From: Oscarella lobularis
Lineage: Eukaryota; Porifera; Homoscleromorpha; Homosclerophorida; Oscarellidae
Reading direction: 5' to 3'
Assembly (NCBI RefSeq): GCF_947507565.1
Contig: NC_089190.1
Coordinates: forward strand, 682,001 to 746,000
DNA: 64,000 nt
The position numbers and the translations under genes are program-made. The stretch's first letter is position 1. Each line of letters opens with the position of its first letter. Shown here in pieces: positions 1 to 10,121 of this stretch. The notes under the pieces are model-generated. The model saw only the letters and a program-made list of their open reading frames with translations. It ran no database searches and had not been told where the DNA came from.

Positions 1-340
1 AAAACGCTCATTACACTTGACTTTCCTACTGCCCGTTTCTTAGCTAATCCCATACTAAAGAAACCCGCCCGGTAATAGAAGGAAAACGAAAAATCGGTCT
101 CGATCTAGTGGTAACGCGCTAGGGCGTGACCAAGGAAACCTAACGGTCGCGTACGCTACTAGCCAATCAGAGTACTGCACGTGACCACTATTTACACCCT
201 TTGTCGAAGGCCTACGTGCCCCACATCATTGGAATGCTACGGGATAGAGGATTCCAATGATGTCATTGGCGATGACGCGCGACTAACAACGCGGGAGCTA
301 GCGCGCTCTAAAGACGGTCGCTTTATGCGTGGGTGCACTG
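1..340. mobile_element. TA-flanked MITE, right part, cut by window edge
   Basis: Positions 92-340 are closely similar to 16,690-16,942, the right half of a complete MITE at 16,036-16,942. Shared blocks include a GC-rich stretch, a short inverted repeat around ATTCCAATGATG, and the terminal motif GCGTGGGTGCACTG. The target dinucleotide after the end is TT rather than TA. The left half lies outside the window. No coding potential is visible. Confidence 0.75.
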
Positions 341-480
341 TTTGAGTAGTCGATCGCTGTATGACTTGTTCAGCGTACGTACCTATTAGTGTTGTCAACT
401 AAGTCCAGGAACATCTCGTCGGTCCAAAAGAGTTGGAAAAACGTCAAAGCGTTTGGCTCGTCCGCAATAGGCGTTGCCGC

Positions 481-930
481 CACGGTGTTACAGTGTCACA
501 GTCGCACAAGGTCACAGTGGCACAATGTCACAGTGTCACAGTGTCACAGCGTCCCAGTGGCACGGCGTCACAGTGGCACGGCGTCACAGTGTCACAGTGG
601 CACAGTGGCACAAGGTCACAGAGACATTGTGCCACAGTGGCACAATGTCACAATGTCACAAGGTCACGGCGTCACAGTGTCACAGTAGCACAATGTCACG
701 GCGTTACAGTGTCACAGTGGCACAATGTCACAGTGTCACAGTGGCACAATGTCACAGTGTCACAGTGGCACAATGTCACAGTGTCACAGTGGCACAATGT
801 CACAGTGTCACAGTGGCACAATGTCACAACACAGTGTCACAGTGGCACAATGTCACAACACAGTGTCATTGTCACAGTGGCACAATGTCACAACACAGTG
901 TCATTGTCACAGTGGCACGGCGTATGTTTT
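481..930. repeat. Minisatellite, CACAGTG-type unit
   Basis: A degenerate tandem array built from 7- to 8-base words (GTCACAGT, GGCACAAT). From about 715 it settles into a nearly perfect 24-bp higher-order unit. All three forward frames stay open across it, giving Ser/His/Gln/Val-rich peptides with no family resemblance; this is a by-product of the repeat. The array abuts the truncated end of a Penelope RT fragment. Confidence 0.95.
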
Positions 931-1150
931 GTAAGAAGCATTCGACAATTTGTCGAGTGTGTACTCCGGCATTTCCGTAGTGTCCCCTGGCCGCTCTTCC
1001 CACCTTTTTAATTCCCTCCTGTTGGGGAATCGACGTGTATAAAGCGAACACGTCGATGGTGACGACAAGAACGTCGTGCGGATACCACTGGTTTTTAATG
1101 TGGTTCCCAAACGCCGAACTATCGCGGAGAATGCTGGACGTCAATTTGAC
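921..1150 (-). pseudogene. Penelope-like element reverse transcriptase fragment
   Basis: The reverse strand carries about 75 residues resembling the N-terminal part of a Penelope-like RT. A stretch ending in LVVTIDVFALYTSIPQQEGI contains the first catalytic Asp and the LYTSIP motif typical of this group. It is preceded by residues resembling the spacer before that motif. The frame then runs into the CACAGTG minisatellite and the rest of the RT, including the second catalytic block, is missing. This is a truncated retroelement scrap, not an expressed gene. Other Penelope scraps lie at 19.2-19.8 kb and 29.7-29.9 kb. Confidence 0.7.
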
Positions 1151-1685
1151 AACTGGTTATAATAATAATAGGCTGTCTACTTAAGCGGAAATTTTCTCGG
1201 TTGGACCGGAACTTTCGCTTACGATTGTCCGTGATCCGTACGGATTTTTTGTATTTTCAATAGTAAATACAATAGTTGAGTTCGAATATCCTCCGGCCCA
1301 TCGTGTCGGAGATAGGCGGCGGTGAATGGATCAATCGCTTGATATCGCTCAAAGTCGTCAATCGTTCAATTGATGGCTTCGCCTATCGCTTGCGTGTGAT
1401 CGTCAATGCGCAACGGAATATACGATTTTTCGTCGGCCACGTGGCGATTGCCACGTGCGAGATAGTCGCCGATCGATTGAACGACGATACTCGCCCCCTT
1501 GACCGCTTTTTTGATAAAGATATCCGAACGGCTCTTTTCCCTCTATGAGTGACTCATAATGAGCGCTGTATTGGCTCTCGTCGCATCTCCGACCGACTCT
1601 AAAATCTCGGTGGATTTTTTGAGAGTGTTTAAAACCAACTAAAGCATAGTCTGTTTTCAACCAATTAAGGACACGCGACTTCCTT
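1151..1685. other. No gene recognised
   Basis: Short open frames exist on both strands (90 codons forward at 1,276-1,548) but neither resembles a known family. The DNA repeats words such as ATCGATTGA and CAATCG in both orientations, which suggests decayed repeat sequence. Confidence 0.5.
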
Positions 1686-2708
1686 CTAATCTTCTACCCT
1701 TTCTCCTTCTGCGAGAGCCGTTCCTTCGTCATTGAGCTCAACAGCGGCAACGCCCACAAACATATTGTTGAAATGCCTTTGAAATCGCGGAATATCTTTG
1801 CTGGTGTTTATGATTTCAAGCAGATTGTCTTCGCCAACAAAATAGAAACTAAAGACAAAATTTTACATACTTTCTCATGAAAGGAATGAGACAAAACATA
1901 CCGGGAAAAGGATGATCCAAAAAGTCTCCCGAAGATTTCTGGATTTCGCCCAACAGATGTTGAAGGCGGTCGAGCTGATCTTTGAGGCCTTGAATATATA
2001 TGACATCGTTGACGCGTGGTGACTCCGACGCATTTTTCGAAAGCGAAAAAAATTCATTGCTAAGGCAAAAATGGAGCTCGTTTACTCGAAAGTTGAGCCT
2101 CGCCCGCTCACCTCTTAAATTGGACGCTTTTGAGAGGAAGTTACAAGTTCACATGAGCGCTTTGAAAAATTCCGTCGAAGTGGAGCCACTTTTGCTGGAC
2201 GTCCATCCACGAGTTGAAGATTGAAACAATAGTGTGTAGCCTATTGGAGTCGGAATCGCGTTCATAAACCTAAAACAAAGTCAGAATAATAATGACCTTT
2301 GCTTTCTCTATAGAAAAACAAAAGGGCCTTTTTGCGTTCTCTATAGGAAAAACAAAAGAGCCCTCTTTGCTTTCTAAATTGGAAAAACAAAAGAGCCGTA
2401 CCAAGTGCAAATGCATAAGATATAACTAGCCTTGGGGCACGCGTGACTGATGTTATGTAATTTTAACGGCCAGTCGGACAAGCTGACGAGGTAATCGTGA
2501 TCAGCGTCTTTGGTCAGGAGGTCACCCCAGCCTCTGATGTTCGTGCAGTTTATGAAAGATGTGTTGTCGAGAAAACACGTCTGCCAAAATTCGTCCACCT
2601 AAAATATTTGGTAAAATTATTGACAACAATTATTATGTTTTAAAAGCTCGTATTTCTTTCAGAAGCTCGTCGAGCTGGGCAGCCTCTACCGCCACTTGCG
2701 CCTCATCA
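1686..2708 (-). pseudogene. Cytoplasmic dynein heavy chain fragment (tail/linker region), broken
   Basis: Five exon-like blocks read in order on the reverse strand and match the tail-to-linker part of cytoplasmic dynein heavy chain, the motor for minus-end transport on microtubules. The blocks are 2,708-2,654; 2,598 to about 2,440; 2,269-2,112; 2,059-1,902; and 1,848-1,686. Recognisable stretches are NIRGWGDLL, NSWMDVQQKWLHFDGIF, IQGLKDQLDRLQHLLGEIQK and FYFVGEDNLLEII. GT-AG introns of 52 and 53 bp separate the last three blocks. Damage: an in-frame TAA in block 3, a donor reading AT instead of GT after block 1, and a one-base phase mismatch between blocks 4 and 5. No motor domain is present. 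Because introns are kept, this is a decayed genomic duplicate or gene remnant, not a retrocopy. Sequence errors could explain single defects but hardly all three. Confidence 0.8.
2303..2397. repeat. Three-copy tandem repeat, about 40-45 bp
   Basis: Three successive units each contain TTTCTATAGG-like sequence followed by AAAAACAAAAGAGCC. They lie inside the gap between two dynein exon blocks, so they probably expanded within an intron. Confidence 0.8.
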
Positions 2709-3611
2709 ATGTACCATTATTCCTTATAATTAACGGGCGTCGAGAAAACTGAAGAGAAACGAAAAGACATTTGAACCGACACGCGGAGTTGTCTCGCCCC
2801 TTAGAGACACGAGAAACGGAAGAAGCCAAATGAACGTCGACGCGTGAAAGAGAATTCTCGTTAGCGACGACGATTGACCAGACCAAGTGTTCGCGATTTC
2901 GCTGTTTGTTTGGATGTCGGAAAGGCGAAAAGGGGCGGCAAAAAGAAAACATTGTTCGTTTCTGGACGACGACGACACCAACGATATTTGCGTCAACTCG
3001 TTTGCGTGTTTGAGAAATCGTCGGACGGGCGTCGAGCAGTTTGGAGGAATAGAGATGACTCAACTGGGCTCCGTCTGCGAAATACTTCAACCGCTACTGG
3101 TTTAAATTAGTAATCTACATGCCGTTAGCCAATGTTCTAAGTTTGGGACGGCTTGATGCATTTGTCAACCAAGTCAACAGTTGTCGGCAACAAGATCAAC
3201 TTATCAACCCGGTTGACTGTTGCCTTCAACGGTTGATTTGGTTCACCATTGCACCAAACGGTCTCAAACTGAGCCTAATGTCTTATTATACGGCACGTAG
3301 TTAACGGCTGGTTCAGCGATCACTGAAAGAAAGCTGTTTACGCTGTTGGAGAGTACGCGCAGCTTCATTGCAACTAAAGGTATAAGCGTACTTTGCAAAT
3401 TTTCAACTACATTCAACGGTGGATTTCGTTGACAAATGGACCAAGGTTCTCAAACTAAGCTCAATGTGACTGTACTGATTTAACGGCTGCTTCATTTATT
3501 TCAGCGATCCAATAATTATGACAAGTAGTCATAGAAAATGGCAGCATTTTAGAAGAAGAGGATGACGATTCGCGCATTACAGCCGTTGAAAAAGAAGAAG
3601 CGGATGACGAT
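2709..3611. other. No gene recognised
   Basis: Open frames on both strands at 2,686-3,110 are short and mutually overlapping, with no domain I can name. From 3,150 to 3,260 the DNA is rich in GTCAACNNG words and resembles diverged outliers of the 3.9-5.0 kb minisatellite. Positions 3,540-3,640 contain an imperfect duplication around GATTCGCGCATTACAGCCGTTGA. Confidence 0.5.
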
Positions 3612-4298
3612 TTGCGCATTACAGCCGTTGAAGAAGAAGAATTGGATGATGAGTTCCTACTCGACGGTGAAAATTTCTGCGAAAGCGATGCAGACGAGTA
3701 TGAGAAAGATGAGGAAACCGAGGAGGTCGCTCGCACGGAGAGGGAACGCGAGGAGGCCGCTCGCAAGGAGAAGAAACGCAAGGAGGTCACTCGCAAGGAG
3801 AGGGAACGCGAAGAGGTCGCTCGCAAGGAGAAGAAACGCGAGGAGGTCGCTCGCAAGAAGAAAGAACGCGAGGAGGTCGCTCGCAAGAAGGAACGCGAGG
3901 AGATCGCTCGCAAGGAGAAGGAACGCGAGGAGGTCGCTCCTGGTCAACATGGGCAACTTGGCAACGTGGTCAACCTTGTCAACCTGGTCAACGTGGTCAA
4001 CGTGGTCAACCTGGTCAACGTGGTCAACCTAATCAACAAGGTCAACCTGGTCAAAGTGGTCAACGTGGTCAACCTTGTCAACGTGGTCAACCTGGTCAAC
4101 CTAGTCAACCTGGTTAACGAGGTCAACGGGGTCAACGTGGTCAACGTGGTGGTCAACGTCAACGTGGTCAACCTAGTCAACGTGGGCAACTGCAACGTCG
4201 TCAACCTGGTCAACCTGGTCAACCTGGTCAACCTTGTCAACCTGGTCAACGTGTCAACGTGGTCAACGTGGTCAACGTGGTCAACGTGGTCAACCTAA
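3612..4298 (+). CDS. Acidic/Lys-Glu repeat ORF running into the minisatellite
   Basis: A 228-codon open frame. Residues 1-35 are acidic. Residues about 36-115 are a decapeptide-like repeat of the type REEVARKEKE (about 30-bp DNA unit), which would form a highly charged alpha-helix or coiled coil. At about residue 113 it reads APGQHGQLG, entering the Gly-Gln-X frame of the minisatellite for three triplets, then slips into a Val-Asn-Leu frame through an indel. There is no recognised family, start context or splice signal to confirm expression. It may be an exon of a charged, collagen-like protein degraded by repeat instability, or purely a repeat-driven open frame. The antisense frame is Leu/Ala/Ser-rich and looks like a shadow. 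Confidence 0.3.
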   Translation: MRITAVEEEELDDEFLLDGENFCESDADEYEKDEETEEVARTEREREEAARKEKKRKEVTRKEREREEVARKEKKREEVARKKKEREEVARKKEREEIARKEKEREEVAPGQHGQLGNVVNLVNLVNVVNVVNLVNVVNLINKVNLVKVVNVVNLVNVVNLVNLVNLVNEVNGVNVVNVVVNVNVVNLVNVGNCNVVNLVNLVNLVNLVNLVNVSTWSTWSTWSTWST

Positions 4299-5040
4299 TC
4301 AACGAGGTCAACGTGGTCAACGTCCAGGTCAACCTTGTCAACGTGGTCAACCTAGTCAACCTGGTCAACGTGGTCAACGTGGTCAACCTTGTCAACCTGG
4401 CAACGTGGTCAACCTGGTCAACCTTGTCAACCTGATCAACGTTTTCAACCTGGTCAACCTTGTCAACGTGGTCAACCTAGTCAACGTGGTCAACTTGGTC
4501 AACCTGGTCAACGTGGTCAACGTGGTCAACGTGGTCAGCCTGGTTAACCTGGTCAACCTGATCAACCTCGTCAAACTTGTCAACGTGGTCAACGCTGTCA
4601 ACCTGGTCAACCTTGTCAACGTCGTCAACCTTGTCAACCTGGTCAACGTTTTCAACCTGGTCAACCTTGTCAACGTGGTCAACCTAGTCAACGTGGTCAA
4701 CTTGGTGTCAACGTGGTCAACGTGGTCAACGTGATCAACGTGGTCAACCAGGTCAATCTGGTCAATCTCGTCAACCTTGTCAACCTTGTCAACCTTGTCA
4801 ACCTGGCAACGTGGTCAACGTGGTCAACGTGGTCAACGTGCTCAACGTGGTCAACCTGGTCAACCTGTTCAACGTGCTCAACCTGGTCAACCTGGTCAAC
4901 CTGGTCAACGTGGTCAACGTGGTCAACCTGGTCAACATGGTCAACGTTCTCAACCTGGTCAACCTGGTCAACCTGGTGAACCTGGTCAACGTGGTCAACG
5001 TGGTCAACGTGGCAACGTCGTGAACGTGGTGAACATGGTT
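3946..5040. repeat. 1.1-kb minisatellite, 9-bp unit GGTCAACCT/GGTCAACGT
   Basis: About 120 copies of a 9-bp unit alternate GGTCAACCT and GGTCAACGT, with occasional TGTCAACCT and deletions of 1-2 bases. In one frame the unit encodes Gly-Gln-Pro or Gly-Gln-Arg, i.e. Gly-X-Y collagen-like triplets. The other frames give Val-Asn-Leu/Val and Ser-Thr-Trp runs. The Gly-X-Y frame is broken by a TAA near 4,113 and several frame slips, but long uninterrupted segments remain at 4,234-4,400 and 4,777-5,030. Confidence 0.95.
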
Positions 5041-5170
5041 TACGTGGTCAAACATGTAGGACATGCGTGGGTTTTTCCCCGTCATGCCATAGACAAGCTA
5101 TCTTCTAGCGCGCGTTAGTGGCTCTTCTCTGCGAATAACGAACCCCCCGTAACACTAGGAATTTAATTAA

Positions 5171-5214
5171 AGGGGTACTCCAACGTTTTTGCAGGTGGGG
5201 TTGGTATGATAATA
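5171..5214. mobile_element. Left end of a TTAA-type fold-back element
   Basis: TTAA followed by AGGGGTACTCCAACGTTTTT resembles the terminus (AGGGGCACTCCGGCGTTTTT) of the fold-back element at 23,448-24,596. Sequence similarity stops at the Tigger MITE inserted at 5,215. No matching right end was identified with confidence. Confidence 0.5.
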
Positions 5215-5557
5215 CAGTAGACCCTCGCTAATCCGAACCCCGTTAATCCGAATCCTCGCTAATCCAAACGAAAAAAAAGTTGTACATACGGGTAATACAC
5301 GGGTTATTTCCGGGTCAAAAATGGGGTTGCAGCGTGTCTCTTCCTCCAAAAGAGCTCACAAGACTCTAACTATTGATTTAAAAGCTCTCGATTCTGGAGC
5401 AAAGAGATTTAGTTCCTTAGTGCAAACGCGCGTAACTGATTATTTCACTAATAATACAGTCTAATGAGTTGATTTCGCTAATCCGAACGTTTTCACTAAT
5501 CCGAACACCTGAGCTTGGGTTGGGAACATCACTGTTCGGATTAGCGAGGGTCTACTG
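5215..5557. mobile_element. pogo/Tigger-derived MITE, copy 1
   Basis: A 343-bp element with TA on both sides (5,213-5,214 and 5,558-5,559). Termini are CAGTAGACCCTCGCTAATCC and its inverse CGAGGGTCTACTG, with subterminal repeats of GCTAATCCGAAC. The interior keeps part of a Tigger transposase N-terminus: the coding-like stretch around 5,340-5,430 corresponds to a CENP-B/psq-type helix-turn-helix, clearer in copy 2. It cannot mobilise itself and would need a pogo-type transposase in trans. Confidence 0.9.
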
Positions 5558-5918
5558 TAGACCTTTCGAAAGCTTTTCGTGCTGATCTCGTTGGCGTGCG
5601 TCTTTCCTATCGCGAGAAAGAGGCCAAATTCCTTCGTCAGTCGCGCTACAGCCTACGTCACTGGTTGCACGTGATATCCCGGATTAAACCAGACGCCTAT
5701 GTTTCTCCCCCGTAGCAACGTTTTCCGATCGAGTGTCTCCTTCGAGTTGGAGCTAAGAACAGGTAGAGTTGAACGATGACTGAGCACAGCTGAAACTCCT
5801 AGCCTACACGGCAATACATGTAAAGGAGACCACGCCTACTTCCACTGCCTGCGTTTAGCATGCTTTCCGGGGAGCGCCCTTTTCAACCCTGCCTCAAACT
5901 CTTTTAATTTGTTTACAG
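5558..5918. other. Likely upstream exon/intron region of the THAP gene
   Basis: No protein family was recognised. The segment ends with a pyrimidine-rich tract and TTTACAG (to 5,918), a good splice acceptor for the THAP exon. A first coding exon with the start codon should lie in or before this stretch, but I could not choose one. Confidence 0.4.
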
Positions 5919-6685
5919 GATATCCTGCATTGTTTGCTCAAGCCGAAAAACCGTGCGAAAAGAGTTAGTTCTATCGATTTCCGAAAAATACGTCTCAGCG
6001 ATCGCAGTGGACTATACGCTTGCGTCTGCGCGAAGAGAGAATCCGTGACTCTTCAAGAGTGTGTTCTGAACACTTTTCGTTAGAAAGCTTCGATAGAAGT
6101 TCAGGCCGGCGAAATTTGCTACCTGGAGCTCTGCCGAATTTTCTTGAAGTGTCGACAATCCCTCGATCAACAGGAAAATGGAGGCAGCAGCGAGATGCTG
6201 AATTCGTAAGCTAAATTTTAATGGAGTAATGCAGAGTTTGATAGTTTCACTGTTAGGAGAGGCGAAGATTTATTGAAAGTGTTCAGAATAGCAATGGAAA
6301 TTATAAGAAGTTTGTGCCCACTGGCACTCAGTGGGACCCAAAAGACTTCTTTGCGCCTGTTCATTTTTCTACTCTTAAAAAGGGCGGTTCTGGTGTTCAA
6401 GACTCAGACACAAGTGTATTAGTCACTGGAATCGACGCTCTAGATTCGAAATTCACACCGGATGCGGATGTTACTGAAAATGTTACTGGAGACGTCACTG
6501 GAGAGTCTACTCTCACTGATTTGAATAGTAGCATTGCTGTTGACATCCAGAAGCAGAGGAAATATATTGTCTTCGAGACATCTCTACATCAGCTGATGCG
6601 TCGATTTCCTAGTTGTGGTGATGTTTCTTCTGAAAAGCAATGGACACGCAAAGGAAGCCAGATTTCTGTCACATTAAACAAATAA
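5919..6685 (+). CDS. THAP zinc-finger protein, two visible exons
   Basis: Exon 1 (5,919-6,205) encodes a THAP C2CH DNA-binding domain. It opens with CIVC (first Cys pair), then FYRFPK, a Trp (SQW), RVCSEHF (final Cys and His), and LLPGALPNF, which matches the C-terminal AVPxxF-type motif. A GT-AG intron of 51 bp (6,206-6,256) joins it in phase to exon 2 (6,257-6,685), which contains VPTGTQWDPKDFF and, near the end, KYIVFETSLHQLMRRFPSCG. That last motif resembles a segment following THAP domains in many transposon-derived animal proteins. One base appears displaced near 5,966, between CIVC and FYRFPK, so the domain is frameshifted as read, unless there is a sequencing error or a further tiny intron. 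The protein ends at TAA 6,683-6,685. Likely role is sequence-specific DNA binding; it may derive from a transposon. Start codon not identified. Confidence 0.65.
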
Positions 6686-7662
6686 CCAAGAGATGTTGCA
6701 ATATTTAGGTATTTATTATTTTTGACTTTGTCTCGGGCAATCGCGGCGTTCCTATTGACATTGGCGCTTTGGGTGACGACAATCAAGCTTAGAGAGAGAA
6801 TGACGGTAATAACTAAAGGCAGCTTTTTCCCCTCTTGGAAGTCGTACACTCCAATATCCGGCCTTTTCTTGTCTTCGAGTTCGTTTTCTTTCTCCATTTT
6901 GACACGGTAATTGACCGAACGACGCATTTGTAGCCAACAATGCTGCCACGCGTCGTGACGACGAATAAAAGCAGCTCTCGGTTGGAAAGAGAATCAATGA
7001 TGTCATCGACAGCGTGAAAGATGGCATGTAGTATCTTTGCCTGATCTTAAATCTGGTCTTGCTTCGTTTTGCGTCCTAGCTGTTGTATTTACTTTTTCAG
7101 AACCTTTGTCCAACTATCCCGCTAAGTGCACGAGTCCTTCCTCTTCCTTCTTTCACGTTTGCTTACAGTACTGGCGCCGTTTCTCATTGCGCCACACCTG
7201 TTGCTTTCTTTTAGGAGCCTTCATCCCCTGACAGTACATTTCTTCAAATCACATGATGTTTATTAAACGAGTGACTTTCAGCGCAAATTCTTGCATAGCA
7301 AATCGTTTTCGTCAGTGTTCTGTAGCTGGGATCGTAGTATCCCGCTGTGATCTTAGAGGAAAGGCGAAAAGCTTTGGACCCTAATGTTGGGATTGCGGAG
7401 CCACGCTCCAAACGCTACTGTGAATTTCAGGCGTGGTCTTCTAATAATAAGGGCCATTTCGACGAAAAACGTCAAACGTGCTTTAGAGACTTAGAAATCT
7501 CAAATTCACTTTTAAGCACACTGTAGCTAACGGCTGCGGCTCAGATGGCAACGGTTTTCTGGCAGCCGGTTTTTTGTCAGCTTAGCACGTGTACAACGAG
7601 AGAGAAGAATGTCTTAAGACTGAAAGTCCGCGGAATCGCCCTGCGCGGCAGCATCGGCATTA
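6686..7662. other. No gene recognised
   Basis: Open frames on the reverse strand at 6,589-6,927 and 6,752-7,027 overlap each other and show no domain. No repeats with clear boundaries were seen. Confidence 0.5.
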
Positions 7663-8001
7663 CCGTATAGTCGGGATATTAAGTACCCATCAATTACAGG
7701 TACCCTTTTAAATTAGGTACCCATTTTTACGTCTACTACCACTCTTCCGAATAAAAGTACCCATTCGAATAGAAGTACCCTACTTTTATTAGTACCTATT
7801 CATTTGCTTCTATTTGTACGTTCGAGACTAAGTTTGGTAACAAAGAAATCCGATAATGTAAAAAAAGAATGAGACGTTTCACTGCGTTTCAGTGATTCGT
7901 CCAGAGGTACCGCACAAATAGAGGTATCCACATCCCCTGGTGTTCGAAATCAACACATTTCTCAAATATAAGTACCGGTACTTAATATCCCGACTTTACG
8001 G
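7663..8001. mobile_element. TA-MITE with GTACCC-rich interior
   Basis: A 339-bp element flanked by TA at 7,661-7,662 and 8,002-8,003. Its terminal inverted repeats of about 24 bp begin CCGTATAGTCGGGATATTAA on the left; the right end is the inverse with CCGTAAAGTCGGG. The interior is AT-rich with scattered GTACCC/GGTACC words and no coding potential. It lies next to the downstream (protease) end of the gypsy remnant at 8.0-9.4 kb. Confidence 0.85.
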
Positions 8002-8005
8002 TATC

Positions 8006-9443
8006 CAGAAATTAGCGGTGTACTTTGATATATCCTAATCGCTGTGATGAAGCCGAGCTCAGACAGGGGAGCATCGCAGACAACGAGAAAATTGCTACGA
8101 AGCCATGTGTGAGTGTCCGGACGCCCACAGGTGCCAATTTAGAGCGATCGTACAGGAGATGAGTGCGGTTTCTCGCCGTGACAGACGTATCCAGTGATAG
8201 ATCGCATTCGCGGATGATATCGCAGGTGGCGCCGGAATCGAGTTGGAAACACACGTTATGGCCATTGTCGTCGACCGTTGCCATCAACTTCTTAGGAAAC
8301 GCAGCCGCAACGTCCCCGAGCGTGTGAAGAGAATCCTGTTGAGAATCCGTGATGACCAGTAGTTGCTCTTAGACGTCGTCATCCTCGGCCTCTTCGAGCT
8401 GCTGGACGTGATAGGTGTATCCGACACAATTGAGAAAAATGATCGACGCCGCCGCAGTAAGAGCATTGGTGCCAGACCGCCGAGCAGTGCTTCCGACCAT
8501 AGAGAAGGTTTAGACCGCAGTCGGCAGTAGTGGCAGTCGATAAGGCCCGGTCGAGACGTAGAGTCGCGAGAGGCGTTGTCGCTCTCATTCTTTCCCACCG
8601 CGGGGGCGGTCTGTGTAGCATTCCCACTAGGTGTCTCGCGCACAGCATGAAGTTCATTCACTGTCGGCGTCGAAGTCAAAACGCGGCGCATCGTCTGCGC
8701 TTGGCTTGCGGTTTTCGCGTCGGCACGGCAGATAGAGCTACATTTCTCGAGCGTCAAATCTTGCTTGCCGAGTGGCCGCTTTCGCACTGATTCGCTCACA
8801 ATGCCATGAACTATGCGATCGCGAAGTAGTGAATCCTCCTTAGCGGCGTAATAGCAGCGACGCACGATGGCCTTCAGATCTGTGAGATATTCCTCAAAGT
8901 CTTCGGCGGCTCCCTGGCGACGATCAATAGAGAGCGTTCGTATATTACGTTGGTTTCGCCCACGAATTTTGCCGCGAAGAGGGCCAGAACACGAGAAATC
9001 AATTTCTTAGCGGCGTCCGACTTGAAGGGTAGACCGTTGAACATGCGGACGCCGAATGGACCGACAAGAGGAGCACGGCAACTCGATACTCGGACGATTC
9101 CTCGGACAGGCGCGTAACGATCGAGTACGCGGCCCACGTTCGACGCCACGTTTACCAGGCGTCGGCGAGAGTATCAGCGCCGCACACTTTGAACGGCGCC
9201 GGCGGAGGGACGCTGGTCGGCTGCAAGAAGACGCGCGGCGAATGCGAAGCGGGGAGACGGAAAGACGGCGATGCAGACGACGTCGAAGAAGCTTGGGTCG
9301 CCGCTCAAGCGCGACGGCGGAGAGAGCATAGAAGAGCGAGAAAGGGACGATGCAAGAGTCCGTCGAGTGAAAGCGAGTGGACGGGAGGCGCGCGTCACCA
9401 TGTAAGGTAGGCAAGAAGAATGTTTATTGGCGCCCAATATCAA
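8006..9443 (-). pseudogene. Ty3/gypsy-type retrotransposon gag-protease remnant
   Basis: Read on the reverse strand from about 9,443 the order is: a Pro/Ser-rich gag N-terminus (SRPLAF), a gag core containing GPFGVRMFNGLPF and ALFAAKFVGETN, a second core block (LLRDRIVHG...SVRKRPLGKQ, 8,865-8,740), then Cys-His zinc knuckles (HYC; CSYCGGVDHFSQLC). Last is an aspartic protease stretch with FQLDSGATCDII at about 8,235-8,200. The frame changes at least three times, so no intact polyprotein remains. No RT or integrase follows; the remnant ends at the TA-MITE. The same family occurs on the forward strand at 26.3 kb, where the gag core is 60-70% similar by eye. Confidence 0.75.
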
Positions 9444-10121
9444 CTACTTAGTACCCTATACCGTTACAGTGCAGATCCTAAATTTGTGCTAAAGAAGATC
9501 TATCAGTAGTTAGTAGTTCCGTTCAAGAAAGAGATGCATTTGCTCATAAATTGTGCTGGGAGACAAGATCACATAATACTGTACTTATACGCTTTAAAGT
9601 TATAAAACAATCCCTTGATTAGCTGGGCTTAAAGTAGAATGTCGAAGATTTGTTTGACGTATTATGTTGCGCATGCGTCCATGTATGACTAAGCACGGGC
9701 ATATCCGGCATTAGCGATTCCGTCACTTTGCCGGAAGCGATGCTATTCTTGGAGGAAGGAAGAAGACCGCTTGTCACAAAACGGAAAACGTGTACCACCT
9801 GAAAGACCTTCCCTTCCATCCAATTTGATCGGATGACCAGTTTCATCCGCCACGTAGTTTGGGTGCGAAACACTCTTGCGCTACAAAACATCAAGGGTGT
9901 TCGGCATTAAAAACACCTCCTTACTGGATTGCAGCTTGTCATATTGGTGGACAAACGCTTCACTCGCTTCTACGCATTCATTTGCAGAAGACGTCATTTT
10001 ACAACGTTCAAGATGTCCTGCAGGACTGCTGCAGCAGCATTGCATGTGTAGGAGTGACGTCTCATCCAATCTTCTGCTGATCTATTTTGTTTGCACCATG
10101 GTAGATCACCAGCAAATTAGA
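9444..10121. other. No gene recognised
   Basis: Short frames on both strands (reverse 9,619-9,894 and 9,881-10,069) have no domain I can name; they could be remains of the accessory gene of the neighbouring Harbinger element. CCAGCAAATTAGATC at about 10,107-10,121 is the terminal motif of another repeat family in this window. Confidence 0.4.

Noticed and set aside
481-930. CRISPR-like regular repeat
   Set aside because: No unique spacers between units; it is a plain tandem minisatellite in a eukaryotic context.
389-1011. Three long overlapping forward frames
   Set aside because: They exist only because the CACAGTG repeat lacks stops; composition is repeat-driven in all frames.
3944-4979. 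Antisense frames rich in Thr-Arg-Leu across the minisatellite
   Set aside because: Shadow of the 9-bp repeat with no independent evidence.
8530-9410. Forward Arg-rich frames over the gypsy remnant
   Set aside because: Antisense to recognisable gag on the reverse strand.
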